This document shows positions 15,749-23,678 of a stretch of 64,000 nt of DNA, one piece after another. The notes under the pieces are model-generated. The model made no database searches and had not been told where the DNA came from. It saw only the letters and a program-made list of their open reading frames with translations. A program made the position numbers and the translations under genes. Position 1 is the first letter of the stretch; each line of letters begins with the position of its first letter. Source of the DNA: Brevundimonas guildfordensis (lineage in GTDB: Bacteria; Pseudomonadota; Alphaproteobacteria; Caulobacterales; Caulobacteraceae); contig NZ_JACSQU010000001.1 of the NCBI RefSeq assembly GCF_014836405.1, positions 248,001 to 312,000 of the forward strand. Reading direction: 5' to 3'.

Positions 15749-16354
15749 ATGGCTTCCGGCATTCATTTCGGCCGCATCCCGGCCAACGCGGTCCATCTGT
15801 GCGTCGACATGCAACGTCTCTTTGCGGAAGATACGGCCTGGCGCACGCCATGGATGCCGCGCGTCCTGCCCGTCGTCGTGCGTCTGTGCGAGCGTAAGGC
15901 CGAGCGCACCTGTTTCACCCGTTTCATCCCCGCGCGCTCGCCGGGCGAGGGGCGGGGAACGTGGCGGCGCTACTGGGAGCGATGGTCGTCGATCACGCTC
16001 GACAACCTGGGGGACGACAAGGTGGAGCTGTTGCCCGAGCTTCAGACCTTCACCCCGCCCGCCAGGGTGCTGGACAAGGCGCATTATTCCGCGTGGGTCG
16101 ATACCGGTTTGGCGAGCGCTCTGGCGGCGGGTGACGTGGACACTCTGGTCGTGACCGGAGCCGAGACCGACATGTGCGTGCTCGCGACCGTGCTCGGAGC
16201 GGTGGACCTGGGCTTTCGGGTGGTGGTTGTTGCCGACGCCCTGTGCAGTTCGTCTGACCAGTCGCACGACGCCTTGCTGGGTCTTTATCACGACCGGTTC
16301 GGCCAACAGATCGAGACGGCGCAGTGCGACGAAGTTCTGGACGCCTGGGCCTAG
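15749..16354 (+). CDS. Isochorismatase-family cysteine hydrolase
   Basis: 201 residues, normal length for the family. The triad is visible: Asp in VHLCVDMQRLF (about 20), Lys in LDKAHYSAW (about 110), Cys in GAETDMCVLATVLGAVDLGF (about 147). These enzymes hydrolyse amides or vinyl ethers; substrates include isochorismate, nicotinamide and N-carbamoyl compounds, and none is indicated here. It stands alone, with no operon partner on the same strand close by. Cytoplasmic. Confidence 0.88.
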   Translation: MASGIHFGRIPANAVHLCVDMQRLFAEDTAWRTPWMPRVLPVVVRLCERKAERTCFTRFIPARSPGEGRGTWRRYWERWSSITLDNLGDDKVELLPELQTFTPPARVLDKAHYSAWVDTGLASALAAGDVDTLVVTGAETDMCVLATVLGAVDLGFRVVVVADALCSSSDQSHDALLGLYHDRFGQQIETAQCDEVLDAWA

Positions 16355-16585
16355 GCCTCGCCGCAAAGACTCATCCATGGGAACGCGAGCCGCTTGCCAG
16401 GGCATGAAGCTAGATGAACGCCTTGGCTCAACTGGGATTGCGGCGGGCCGAACCGCGGCATCTTCTCACCGCTCCGTGGAGCCGGCCGTCGGCGGATCGG
16501 TCTTCGCAGCAAAGCGCTTATAGGCCATCGCAACTCAGCGTCGGCGCGCAGGAACGCCGACGCCCTAAGGACGGGGAGCCGCTTA

Positions 16586-17281
16586 TTGAGCGAAGCGCTA
16601 TTGATTGACCCGCAGATCATCTGGCCGGTGGTCGGCGCGGTTGTCGCCGGCGCATTGATCGGGCTGGAGCGCGAGTACCGCGCCAGCGCGGCCGGGTTCC
16701 GTACGCACATTCTGGTTTCTCTCTCCTCCGCGCTTCTCATGCTGGCCGCGGTGCACCAGGTCCACTGGCTGACCGACACGCCGCCGGATATCATCCGCAT
16801 CGACCCTGTACGAATGGCCCATGGCATCCTCACAGGCATCGGCTTCCTCTGCGGCGGGGTCATCTTTCGCGAGGGCTTCACCGTGCGCGGGCTAACGACC
16901 GCTGCGTCCTTATGGTTCACGTCCGCGCTAGGCATCCTCTTCGGTGTGGGTTTTTTCAGTCTGGGGGCGCTAGGGACCATCGCTACCCTACTGGTCCTTG
17001 CAGCGGTCAGCCTGACTGACGCGATCCTTCCCCAGCGACGGTACGCGGAGATCAAGGTGCGCTATCGGGCGGACGCAGCGATCAACATCGCAGCGTTTCG
17101 TCTGGCTCTTTCGGAGCACGCATTGAACCCTCGTAAAATCGACTTGGAGACCGACGTTGAGGCCCTGACATTCACTACGATGGTCAGCGGCTATAGGGAG
17201 ACGAGAGTCGATGCGCTGGCGGCGACGCTGCGGAATGATGAATCCGTCCTCGCTTTCGAGTGCCGCGCCGGATCGCCTTGA
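16586..17281 (+). CDS. MgtC/SapB-family membrane protein
   Basis: 231 residues. Four to five N-terminal membrane helices contain the family signatures GALIGLEREYRASAAGFRTHILVSLSSALLM (about 19-50) and GILTGIGFLCGGVIF (about 80-94), followed by a soluble ACT-like C-terminal domain (YAEIKVRYRADAAINIA...). MgtC proteins modulate F-type ATPase and support growth at low magnesium; others are of unknown role. The start is TTG 16586 after GGGGAGCC; no ATG is available. It lies in a group of stress and membrane genes. Confidence 0.88.
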   Translation: MSEALLIDPQIIWPVVGAVVAGALIGLEREYRASAAGFRTHILVSLSSALLMLAAVHQVHWLTDTPPDIIRIDPVRMAHGILTGIGFLCGGVIFREGFTVRGLTTAASLWFTSALGILFGVGFFSLGALGTIATLLVLAAVSLTDAILPQRRYAEIKVRYRADAAINIAAFRLALSEHALNPRKIDLETDVEALTFTTMVSGYRETRVDALAATLRNDESVLAFECRAGSP

Positions 17282-17505
17282 GGCCTATGAACCGCCAAAT
17301 CGACCTGCTTTGCCGACCATCTTGGCCTTGCGCGCCGACCCGATCGCGTGCGGCCAATCCGACGTGGGTCCGCGCCATCCTACTTGCGCGACAAGCGATC
17401 CACGAGGGCTCACGTTCTCGCCTGATTGAAGCGTTGGCGCACAGCCAACCAGAATTGACGTGCTGCGTTGTTGAGCTGTCGGTTTAACAACAAGGACGTG
17501 ACGTG

Positions 17506-18144
17506 ATGAACGAGAGAGCCACAGCAGACGAGAGCGTTCTGCCCGGCCTGGCGCATGTCGCACCAAAGATTCGTTTTCGAAGAGTCGAGGCGGTCGGCGT
17601 TTCGATTATCGCCGCCGTGGTTTTTCTGGGCGCTATCGGCTTCATCAAGCCGGAGGAAAGCAGCGGCCTGGATCTGGTCGTGCGGGTCGCCATCATCTTT
17701 GTCGCGCTCACCGCCGGCTTCCGCTTTCTCGGCAAGCGTGAGCTGAGCCAGATGTCGCCGTTCGAAATCGTCACGCTGTTGCTTATAGCCGAAATCGTCT
17801 CCCCCTCTCTCACCGCCGGTGATGAATCGATCCCGGGGGCTTTGATCGGGGCGGCTACCCTCCTGCTCCTCACCTTCATTGACTCAGTCATGACTTACCG
17901 ACTGAAGTGGTTTCAGACCGTCAGTGAAGCGCCGCCGGCGATCGTGATCAATAGGGGGCGGCTCGTCGAAGACGTGTTGCACAAGGATCGTGTCAGACCT
18001 GACGAAATCCTTTCGGAAATGCGCAAGGCGGGGATCGAGCGCCTGGATATGGTCAAGTGGGGAGTGTTGGAGCCCGATGGCCGGATGTCGTTCGTCCGCT
18101 ACGACGGCGAAGACACCGGCGCCGAAGAGCCTTTGGTGAGCTAG
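17506..18144 (+). CDS. YetF-like DUF421 membrane protein
   Basis: 212 residues. Three membrane helices (about 28-48, 58-77, 82-130) carry FRFLGKRELSQMSPFEIVTLLLIAEIVSP, the DUF421 signature; the cytoplasmic part includes PPAIVINRGRLVEDVLHKDRVRPDEILSEMRKAGI and ends with EPDGRMSFVRY. AAGGA is better spaced for ATG 17506 than for GTG 17503. The family (YetF, YdfS and others) lacks a settled function; some members affect spore or stress phenotypes in Bacillus. Confidence 0.88.
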   Translation: MNERATADESVLPGLAHVAPKIRFRRVEAVGVSIIAAVVFLGAIGFIKPEESSGLDLVVRVAIIFVALTAGFRFLGKRELSQMSPFEIVTLLLIAEIVSPSLTAGDESIPGALIGAATLLLLTFIDSVMTYRLKWFQTVSEAPPAIVINRGRLVEDVLHKDRVRPDEILSEMRKAGIERLDMVKWGVLEPDGRMSFVRYDGEDTGAEEPLVS

Positions 18145-18281
18145 CATCGCTCATGCAGATTGGCGACGCTTGAGGGGCGAAGTGGCCGTCATGCGGGTGA
18201 TCGCAACCCTCCTTGTACGCCTGGGGGGCGCTCTGACGGGACCGTTCCTAAAACGCCGCACCAAATGCGGTCTGCTCTGCG

Positions 18282-18306
18282 GGAACACCCTACCGCCGCT
18301 CGCCTT
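18282..18306 (+). promoter_or_regulatory. EcfG/RpoE2-type promoter candidate
   Basis: GGAAC 18282-18286, 18 bp, TT 18305-18306, 27 nt before ATG 18333; the same geometry as the promoters at 11924, 14592 and 20044. Confidence 0.55.
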
Positions 18307-18332
18307 ATCTCCTGAGGCGAAAGGAGAGAGCC

Positions 18333-18647
18333 ATGGTCAAGACGCCTCGTAATCCGTCCGAATACCTCAATAATGAGGACGGCGCCCTCACGCCGATCAA
18401 AGCCGACGCGGTATCTAGGGGCGACCCAGCAGAGCTGCTCCGCGGCGTAGACCAGGAGAATATCTCAGCCCGTCTGATCACGCCAAGGCCGTCAGACCCG
18501 CCCCCTTCTCCGCCAAAGCTGGACGATGACGCCACGCAGATGAAGAAGATCGAGGACGCCGCCGGTACAGAGCCGTCGCCGCCGGGCGTCGCCGAGCCCG
18601 AGGGCGCGCGTGAGTTGCCCAGGCCGCCGCTCGCTGATCCTACCTGA
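18333..18647 (+). CDS. Hypothetical disordered protein (104 aa)
   Basis: Proline- and acid-rich (ITPRPSDPPPSPPKLDDDATQ...), no membrane segment or known domain. GAAAGGAGAGAGCC gives a strong ribosome site, and the stress-type promoter is 27 nt upstream. Its N terminus (MVKTPRNPSEYLNNEDGALTPIKADAV) is the most ordered part. Function unknown. Confidence 0.65.
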   Translation: MVKTPRNPSEYLNNEDGALTPIKADAVSRGDPAELLRGVDQENISARLITPRPSDPPPSPPKLDDDATQMKKIEDAAGTEPSPPGVAEPEGARELPRPPLADPT

Positions 18648-18801
18648 TGACTACAGCTGACTTGCGCCGCGATCCGCGTGGGCTTGTAGCGTGAAGTGAA
18701 AGAGCGCGGGGAGGCGAGAAAAGACGGCTCGAGACTTTACGGTAGCTTTGATCACAGGGCCAGTCGGCGTCGGCTCCGCCCTTGTTTAAATGGAGACGCC
18801 C

Positions 18802-19098
18802 ATGGCGGCCAAACTAGATTTCGAACGCTGGATGCAAGGGCTGGGCGTGCCCATGGGCGAGGCAATGCGCGCGACCGGGCCCATCATGGAGAGTCGCCTG
18901 TCAGAAAGAGGCGTCTCCTGGACCGAACTAGACGAGAGCCAGGTCATTGCCCTCTTTGTCTCAGCCTTCAGGGAAGACACACCAGCTATTTATCCTCATC
19001 GGGATACAGAAGCGCTCAACCAAGCCTTGGATCAGATGCTCGCGAATATCGAAATGGAAACGACGGCGACGGCCGGCAGAAGCGATACGATCAACTGA
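18802..19098 (+). CDS. Hypothetical small protein (98 aa)
   Basis: MAAKLDFERWMQGLGVPMGE followed by helices RLSERGVSWTELDESQVIALFVSAFRED and ALNQALDQMLANIEME. Soluble and helical. GGAGA just before makes ATG 18802 the likely start; an ATG at 18790 has no ribosome site. Not recognised. Confidence 0.6.
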   Translation: MAAKLDFERWMQGLGVPMGEAMRATGPIMESRLSERGVSWTELDESQVIALFVSAFREDTPAIYPHRDTEALNQALDQMLANIEMETTATAGRSDTIN

Positions 19099-19228
19099 GG
19101 CATAAGCTCAGGGCTTCACCACGCAGTGGAAGCCCGAGCCTGGTGAGCGGCTAATGTCCGGAACTGGACTTGGGCCAGCGTTCAGCAACCTATTAGTTGC
19201 CTCTAGAAATCCCGGGATGAAGTAAACT

Positions 19229-19342
19229 ATGGCCAAGGTTGAGCAAACGATGCGGGAGAAAGTCGACTCCTATTTAAAAGATGCGCTAGCTGAGAACAGT
19301 GAAACCGCCCGCGCCAAGCTTCTTGGCAAAGCCGTGTATTGA
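19229..19342 (+). CDS. 37-residue micro-protein
   Basis: MAKVEQTMREKVDSYLKDAL then AENSETARAKLLGKAVY: an amphipathic helix with alternating charge. Upstream CGGGATGAAG is only a weak ribosome site. The last 38 bp are repeated at 15324-15361. Such tiny charged helices occur among stress-induced peptides; no function is assignable. Confidence 0.4.
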   Translation: MAKVEQTMREKVDSYLKDALAENSETARAKLLGKAVY

Positions 19343-19466
19343 AACAGCGTGGCCGCCAAGCAGCAGACTGAGCCGCCTTTTGCGGACCAAGCGGCGAACG
19401 GCCTTCCAACTGCATGAGACTCAAGCAGGTTGCGCCCGAGTGCGAATTGGAGACCTCCAGGAAGCA

Positions 19467-19497
19467 GAGGCCCGCCCTCTGGGAGAGAGCGGGCCTC
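19467..19497. terminator. Terminator of the DUF892 gene
   Basis: GAGGCCCGC / GCGGGCCTC inverted repeat with a 13-nt loop, 20 bp past the stop of the minus-strand ferritin-like gene. Closely similar to 8802-8829. Confidence 0.65.
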
Positions 19498-19516
19498 CAA
19501 GGGAGCGAAGGCGCCC

Positions 19517-20017
19517 TTAGGCTGCAGATGACAGCGCCTCGGCGTTGACGGCGGTATCGGCAATGCTCGTCAAATCCTCGTCGGTCTGAGACTCTTCCTG
19601 CAGGGTCTCGTCTAGCAGAGCGGCGGCGTCCTTCAGATTCAGCACCAGCGCCCAACGCTTCAGTGTGCCGTAGCGGGTGATCTCATAGTGCTCGACCGCT
19701 TGGGCCGCGGCTAGAAGCCCGGCATCAAGGGCAGGAGTATCTTTGTACTCCTCCATGATCTCATCGCCTTCAGCCAGAATGCCCTCAATGGCATCGCAGG
19801 TCTTTCCGCGCGGGGCCTTGCCGATGATTTCGAACACTTGCTGCAAACGTTCGATTTGGCCTTCCGTCTGCTCCTTGTGCTTCTCGAAAGCAGCTTTCAG
19901 TTCAGGCGACTGAGCGGCGCGAGCCATCTTCGGCAACGACTTCAGGATTTTCCGCTCGGCGTAGTAGATGTCTTTGAGCGTGTCGTGAAATAGGTTGTCG
20001 AGGGTCTTGTCAGCCAT
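19517..20017 (-). CDS. Ferritin-like DUF892 (YciE/YciF-type) protein
   Basis: 166-residue four-helix protein: TLDNLFHDTLKDIYYAERKILKSLPKMARAA then HKEQTEGQIERLQQVFEIIGK, with Glu/His residues placed as in ferritin-like di-iron bundles (D-IYYAE, EKH, EHYEITRYG). YciE/YciF relatives are stress-induced in enterobacteria. The start MADKTLD at 20017 follows AGGAGGAACAA; the longer frame to 20107 runs through the hairpin promoter. A GGAAC-N18-TT promoter 27 nt upstream fits general stress control. Confidence 0.88.
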   Translation of the reverse strand: MADKTLDNLFHDTLKDIYYAERKILKSLPKMARAAQSPELKAAFEKHKEQTEGQIERLQQVFEIIGKAPRGKTCDAIEGILAEGDEIMEEYKDTPALDAGLLAAAQAVEHYEITRYGTLKRWALVLNLKDAAALLDETLQEESQTDEDLTSIADTAVNAEALSSAA

Positions 20018-20404
20018 TTGTTCCTCCTGGTTGGCGGAGGAACAAGGCTCCCGACGGAGCCTTGTTCCATATACTAACGCTGGTCTGGCAAACGCGGCGT
20101 CGCCCACAGCCGTTCGCCTGGACTGCCGAAGAAATCAGCCCTCCGAAAAAGCGGGTCTCGATAGCGGAAAAAGCTCGGCCGCTTGCAAACCGACCTTTGG
20201 CCCCTCCTAGTCGCCTCCGTGAATTATGCCTGAATCCCAAGGTGATAGATGGGTTTATGTGCGGGTCAGGCAGGCTTGGGCGGCAGTTCCGGCGCGCAGT
20301 TGCCTGTGGTTGGATCGGGAGGCTGAAACCCGCCCAAGGCAACGCCCCTGCCGCAACCCTAACCGGGAGCGCTGCGTTCAGATTCGCTGACAGGGAGGTT
20401 CGGG
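20018..20404. other. Gap holding promoter and phage fragment
   Basis: 387 bp. Besides the hairpin, the minus strand at 20268-20345 reads TTGNCAPELPPKPA followed by a stop, resembling the tail of the Rz1-like protein at 9394, so a piece of the same phage-derived sequence lies here. No intact gene. Confidence 0.45.
20039..20068. promoter_or_regulatory. Palindromic stress promoter / perfect hairpin
   Basis: Thirteen-base arms GGAACAAGGCTCC / GGAGCCTTGTTCC around a CGAC loop. On the minus strand it supplies GGAAC (20068-20064), N18, TT (20045-20044), 27 nt before the DUF892 ATG. Because it is symmetric, the plus strand has the same GGAAC-N18-TT (20039-20063), so it may fire both ways or be bound by a dimeric factor. 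Confidence 0.55.
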
Positions 20405-20606
20405 ATGTCGCAAACACCGGTCGTTCAGCGCGCCTTCGGGTTGGCGGACAGCGGACGGTGTCGCATTCCATCTGAAGTGCGGCGGGCCCTACTCAGCGAG
20501 GGCTACACGCAATTCGGATGTGTTTGGACTCGAAGGGAAGGCGACGTGGGCACAGCTTAGGCTGAGGTGCGTTAGCGCCCAAGCTGCGCAACGAAAGCGC
20601 GCATAG
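20405..20606 (+). pseudogene. Second copy of the small helical protein gene, frameshifted
   Basis: MSQTPVVQRAFGLADSGRCR, then IPSEVRRALLSEGYTQ, followed by a +1 shift near 20513 into DVFGLEGKATWAQLRLRCVS, ending at TAG 20604-20606. Homologous to 10468 and 33486. GGGAGGTTCGGG precedes the ATG. Read without the shift it would be a 50-residue protein ending at the TAG inside CAGCTTAGG. Confidence 0.55.
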
Positions 20607-20924
20607 ACACTTGGATAGGCATGACTGGACTTGGTGGATACCTGCTTGTGGCGCTCGACGGCTTCTTCAAACGCATGACCGGAAATGAGCGTTTGCTCTA
20701 GCTGCCTTCAGACGCCTGCTGTCCCGATCCGCGAAGGCAGTCCGCAGTTCCGCTAGGGTTATCAAAGGCCAGCACCGTAGACTTGTTCGGCCTTCTGTCG
20801 CCTTCCCGACAGTGGCGCACGGCCCCGCTGCTCCGGGCTCGGCGGGACCTCGACGCGACCGGAAGGCATGAGGAGGGAAACCAGCGGACGCGCGGCGCGC
20901 TTTCTTAGTCACACCCAGGAGCTC
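20607..20924. other. Gap, nothing recognised
   Basis: 318 bp with no supported coding sequence, hairpin or repeat that I could identify. Confidence 0.35.
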
Positions 20925-21098
20925 ATGACCATGCGCCACGTCCCGATCATCGTCTCTTCCGCCGCCGCCGCGCTTCTGTCCCGCTGCAGTCCGCAGGGGG
21001 GCGGCGATGCCCCCGTCGCCAAGGCCCAGGACGCTGTTTCAGCTCCAGCCGGTCAGACCTCCGCCGGCCCCATGGGGAGCCTCCAGGCGGCGATATGA
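20925..21098 (+). CDS. Small exported protein, lipoprotein-like
   Basis: 57 residues: a hydrophobic signal (HVPIIVSSAAAALLSRC) and a short Gly/Ala/Ser-rich tail. The Cys follows Leu-Ser-Arg; Arg at -1 is unusual for a lipobox, so lipidation is doubtful. CCAGGAGCTC precedes ATG 20925. Its stop overlaps the next ATG (ATGA), so the two genes are coupled. Confidence 0.5.
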   Translation: MTMRHVPIIVSSAAAALLSRCSPQGGGDAPVAKAQDAVSAPAGQTSAGPMGSLQAAI

Positions 21099-21616
21099 TC
21101 GCCATGGCCCCCAAACTGAAGCTCTTTGAATGGTCGGACGGCTTCCATCGCTTCACGGTAGCTGCCGCCTCCCGGCCCAAGGCCCTCGCCGCCTGGGGCA
21201 TCCGGCAGGACATCTTCGCGTCCGGCCTCGCCAGGGAAGCGCCCGACGCTGAGGACGCCGAGGCGGCCAGAGCACGACCTGGAGAAGTAATCGAGCGTCG
21301 ATTGACGGTCGATATCAGCAAGGCCGGCCCCCGTGCATCGCGACCCAGGGCGCGCAAGGGAGGGACCCCCGCCCAACTCCGTAGAGCCCAGCGCCTCGCT
21401 GACGAGCTGGAGGCGCTCGATCAGGCCCACGCCGAAAGCGCGGCAGCCGTTCGCGCCGAGATGCAAGGCCTCGAGGCGCGGGCCGCCGAAGAGAAGGCGC
21501 GGTTTGACCAGACACGGACCAGGCTTGTTCGAGACCTCGCCATAGCGCGCGAGAAACTAGGATCGGAGGAGGCGTCCGCGCCTCCCCGGAACCAGGAGAG
21601 AACCCATGCAGACTGA
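21095..21616 (+). CDS. Hypothetical coiled-coil protein (173 aa)
   Basis: The N-terminal 45 residues look folded (KLKLFEWSDGFHRFTVAAASRPKALAAWGIRQDIFASG), a pattern known from small alphaproteobacterial proteins of unknown role; residues 85-165 form an Ala/Glu/Arg-rich coiled coil (LRRAQRLADELEALDQAHAESAAAVRAEM...). It overlaps the genes on both sides (4 and 11 bp), so it is part of a tight operon with the SRPBCC protein and probably the alcohol dehydrogenase. Confidence 0.7.
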   Translation: MIAMAPKLKLFEWSDGFHRFTVAAASRPKALAAWGIRQDIFASGLAREAPDAEDAEAARARPGEVIERRLTVDISKAGPRASRPRARKGGTPAQLRRAQRLADELEALDQAHAESAAAVRAEMQGLEARAAEEKARFDQTRTRLVRDLAIAREKLGSEEASAPPRNQERTHAD

Positions 21617-22154
21617 GCCCAGAAGCACCGACGCAGACATGGCGTCGACAGGATTTCTGAACGACGACGTACATGAGGGGGATCACGCCTCCTCGTCCAT
21701 CCAGGCCGTCATGATCAACCGGCCCCGATCCGAACTCTACGCCTTCTGGCGGGAGTTCCGGAATCTTCCTCTTTTCATGGCCAATGTGCGGTCGGTCAGC
21801 AGCGACGGACGCGACTGGGTCATAGCCGGGCCCGGCGGCATGGATGTCGAACTGGAAACCGAGATCGTCGAAGACCGGCCGGGCGAAAAGATCGCCTGGC
21901 GTTCCACGGAGGCGGCGGACGTCGATCACGAGGGCTGGGTCGAGTTCCGCGACAACGCCTTCGGGCGGGGGACCGAGGTCCGGGTCATGATCAGCTATGA
22001 CCCTCTCGCCGGCGCCGTGGGCAAGCTTGTGGCCAAGGTGATGCAGCGTGAACCGCGCATCCAGGCACGACGCGAACTTCGCCGCTTCAAACAACTGATG
22101 GAGACGGGGGAGGTTTCCACTTCCCAGGCTCCCGGCGCCGCTCCCCGCGGCTGA
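21606..22154 (+). CDS. SRPBCC-family (START-like) protein
   Basis: 182 residues. SSSIQAVMINRPRSELYAFWREFRNLPLFMANVRSV is the first strand and two helices of the polyketide cyclase/SRPBCC fold; further strands DWVIAGPGGMDVELETEIVEDRPGEKIAWRS and WVEFRD...GTEVRVMISYDP complete it. The fold binds a hydrophobic ligand. It lies between a coiled-coil protein and a zinc alcohol dehydrogenase in one operon. The ligand is unknown. Start ATG 21606 after CAGGAGAGAACCC. Confidence 0.85.
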   Translation: MQTEPRSTDADMASTGFLNDDVHEGDHASSSIQAVMINRPRSELYAFWREFRNLPLFMANVRSVSSDGRDWVIAGPGGMDVELETEIVEDRPGEKIAWRSTEAADVDHEGWVEFRDNAFGRGTEVRVMISYDPLAGAVGKLVAKVMQREPRIQARRELRRFKQLMETGEVSTSQAPGAAPRG

Positions 22155-22172
22155 TTATCAAGGACATATTTC

Positions 22173-23345
22173 ATGCGCGCACTGACCTGGCACGGCAAAC
22201 ACGATGTTCGGGTGGACACGGTCCCCGATCCGGAGATCGTCAATCCTCGCGACGCCATCATCAAGATCACCGCGACCGCAATCTGCGGCTCGGACCTCCA
22301 CCTCTATGACAGCGTCATACCCGCTATGCACCGCGGAGACATTCTCGGGCATGAATTCATGGGCGAGGTGGTCGAGGTGGGACGGGGCAGTACGAGCCTT
22401 CGGGTCGGGCAGAAGGTGGTGGTCCCCTTCGTCATCGCCTGCGGCCAGTGTTTCTTCTGCGGCAAGGAGCAGTACTCGGCCTGCGACAACTCTAACCCGG
22501 CGGACAAGTCCGACGCCTCCGAGGTCGCCTACGGCTATCCCGCGGCCGGGCTGTTCGGTTACTCGCACCTGACCGGCGGTTACGCCGGCGGGCAGGCCGA
22601 GTATGCGCGTATTCCCTATTCGGATTTCGGACCCATCGTCGTGCCTGACGGCATCGAAGACGAGCGGGTGCTCTTCCTGTCGGACATCTTCCCCACCGGC
22701 TGGATGGCGGCGGAAAACGCCGGGATCGAGCCGGGCGACACGGTGGTGGTCTGGGGATGCGGGCCGGTCGGCCTGTTCACGATCAAGAGCGCCATCCACA
22801 TGGGCGCGGCGCGGGTGATCGCTATCGACCACCATCCGCGCCGTCTCGCTCTGGCGAAACAGAACGGCGCCGAGGTGCTCAACTATCATGAGGTTAAGGT
22901 GCTGGAGGCCCTTAAGGAGATGACGGCGGGCATCGGCCCTGACGCCTGCATCGACGCCGTGGGCATGGAGGCGCACGGTTTTGCCCCCGACAACGTTATC
23001 GATGCGGTCAAGCAGGAGACGAAACTGGGCACGGACCGCCAGCACGTGCTGCGCGAGGCTATCATGGCCTGCCGCAAAGGCGGCCGCATCTCCATGCCCG
23101 GGGTCTATGGTGGGATTGGCGACAAGCTGCCTATCGGCGCCTTCATGCAGAAGGGACTGACTTTGAAGACGGGGCAGACCCATGTGCAGAAATACCTGCC
23201 AAAGCTGCTGGAGCTGGTGATGGATGGTCAGATCGACACGACCGACCTCATCAGCCATCGCCTTCCCCTTGAGGAGGCGGCGACGGCCTACAAGAACTTC
23301 CACGACAATCCCAATGAGTGGACCAAGGTCGTCCTCAAGCCTTGA
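22173..23345 (+). CDS. Zinc-dependent alcohol dehydrogenase (formaldehyde-dehydrogenase-like)
   Basis: 390 residues of the medium-chain dehydrogenase family. Catalytic zinc ligands: Cys in [11 protein letters not shown] (about 38), [12 protein letters not shown] (His60/Glu61). Structural zinc: [15 protein letters not shown] (about 90-105). Rossmann motif [12 protein letters not shown] (about 191). The long linker before the Rossmann fold and the [18 protein letters not shown] end resemble glutathione-independent formaldehyde dehydrogenase-like enzymes. It probably oxidises an alcohol or aldehyde with NAD(P). It starts 18 bp after the SRPBCC gene and is probably co-transcribed. Confidence 0.88.
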   Translation: MRALTWHGKHDVRVDTVPDPEIVNPRDAIIKITATAICGSDLHLYDSVIPAMHRGDILGHEFMGEVVEVGRGSTSLRVGQKVVVPFVIACGQCFFCGKEQYSACDNSNPADKSDASEVAYGYPAAGLFGYSHLTGGYAGGQAEYARIPYSDFGPIVVPDGIEDERVLFLSDIFPTGWMAAENAGIEPGDTVVVWGCGPVGLFTIKSAIHMGAARVIAIDHHPRRLALAKQNGAEVLNYHEVKVLEALKEMTAGIGPDACIDAVGMEAHGFAPDNVIDAVKQETKLGTDRQHVLREAIMACRKGGRISMPGVYGGIGDKLPIGAFMQKGLTLKTGQTHVQKYLPKLLELVMDGQIDTTDLISHRLPLEEAATAYKNFHDNPNEWTKVVLKP

Positions 23346-23419
23346 TCCAGCCTCAAGGGGGCGCGTCGGCCAGCCGGCTGGGACGCTTAACTAAGGAGGC
23401 GGGAGCGAGGAGCGATCAA

Positions 23420-23632
23420 ATGCCCTATCTGGTCACCTATGAAGTCGGCGGGAAGGCGCTCGCCACTTGCGTATCCGACGACCGCGCCGCTCTGCGCCTC
23501 GCAACGTCGCTCGAGGCTCAGGGCCTGACAGGCGTGGCCATTCAAGATGGTGGAACTGAAGAAGTGTTTTCGCCCCTGGCCTTCCGCCTTCGATGCGGGC
23601 CGGACGCAGGGGAGACCGGGGCCGTCAGCTAG
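23420..23632 (+). CDS. Hypothetical protein (70 aa)
   Basis: MPYLVTYEVGGKALATCVSD then RAALRLATSLEAQGLTGVAI, a small alpha/beta protein. GAGGAGCGATCAA precedes the ATG. It lies 74 bp after the dehydrogenase and may be the last gene of that operon. Not recognised. Confidence 0.6.
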   Translation: MPYLVTYEVGGKALATCVSDDRAALRLATSLEAQGLTGVAIQDGGTEEVFSPLAFRLRCGPDAGETGAVS

Positions 23633-23678
23633 AAGGGGTCTGGCTATGAGCGGCCAGCCAGCGACGCTGCCCTAGCTT

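Noticed and set aside
17287..17487. 66-codon frame after the MgtC gene
   Set aside because: Starts 5 bp past the MgtC stop but lacks a ribosome site and recognisable character; too weak to call.
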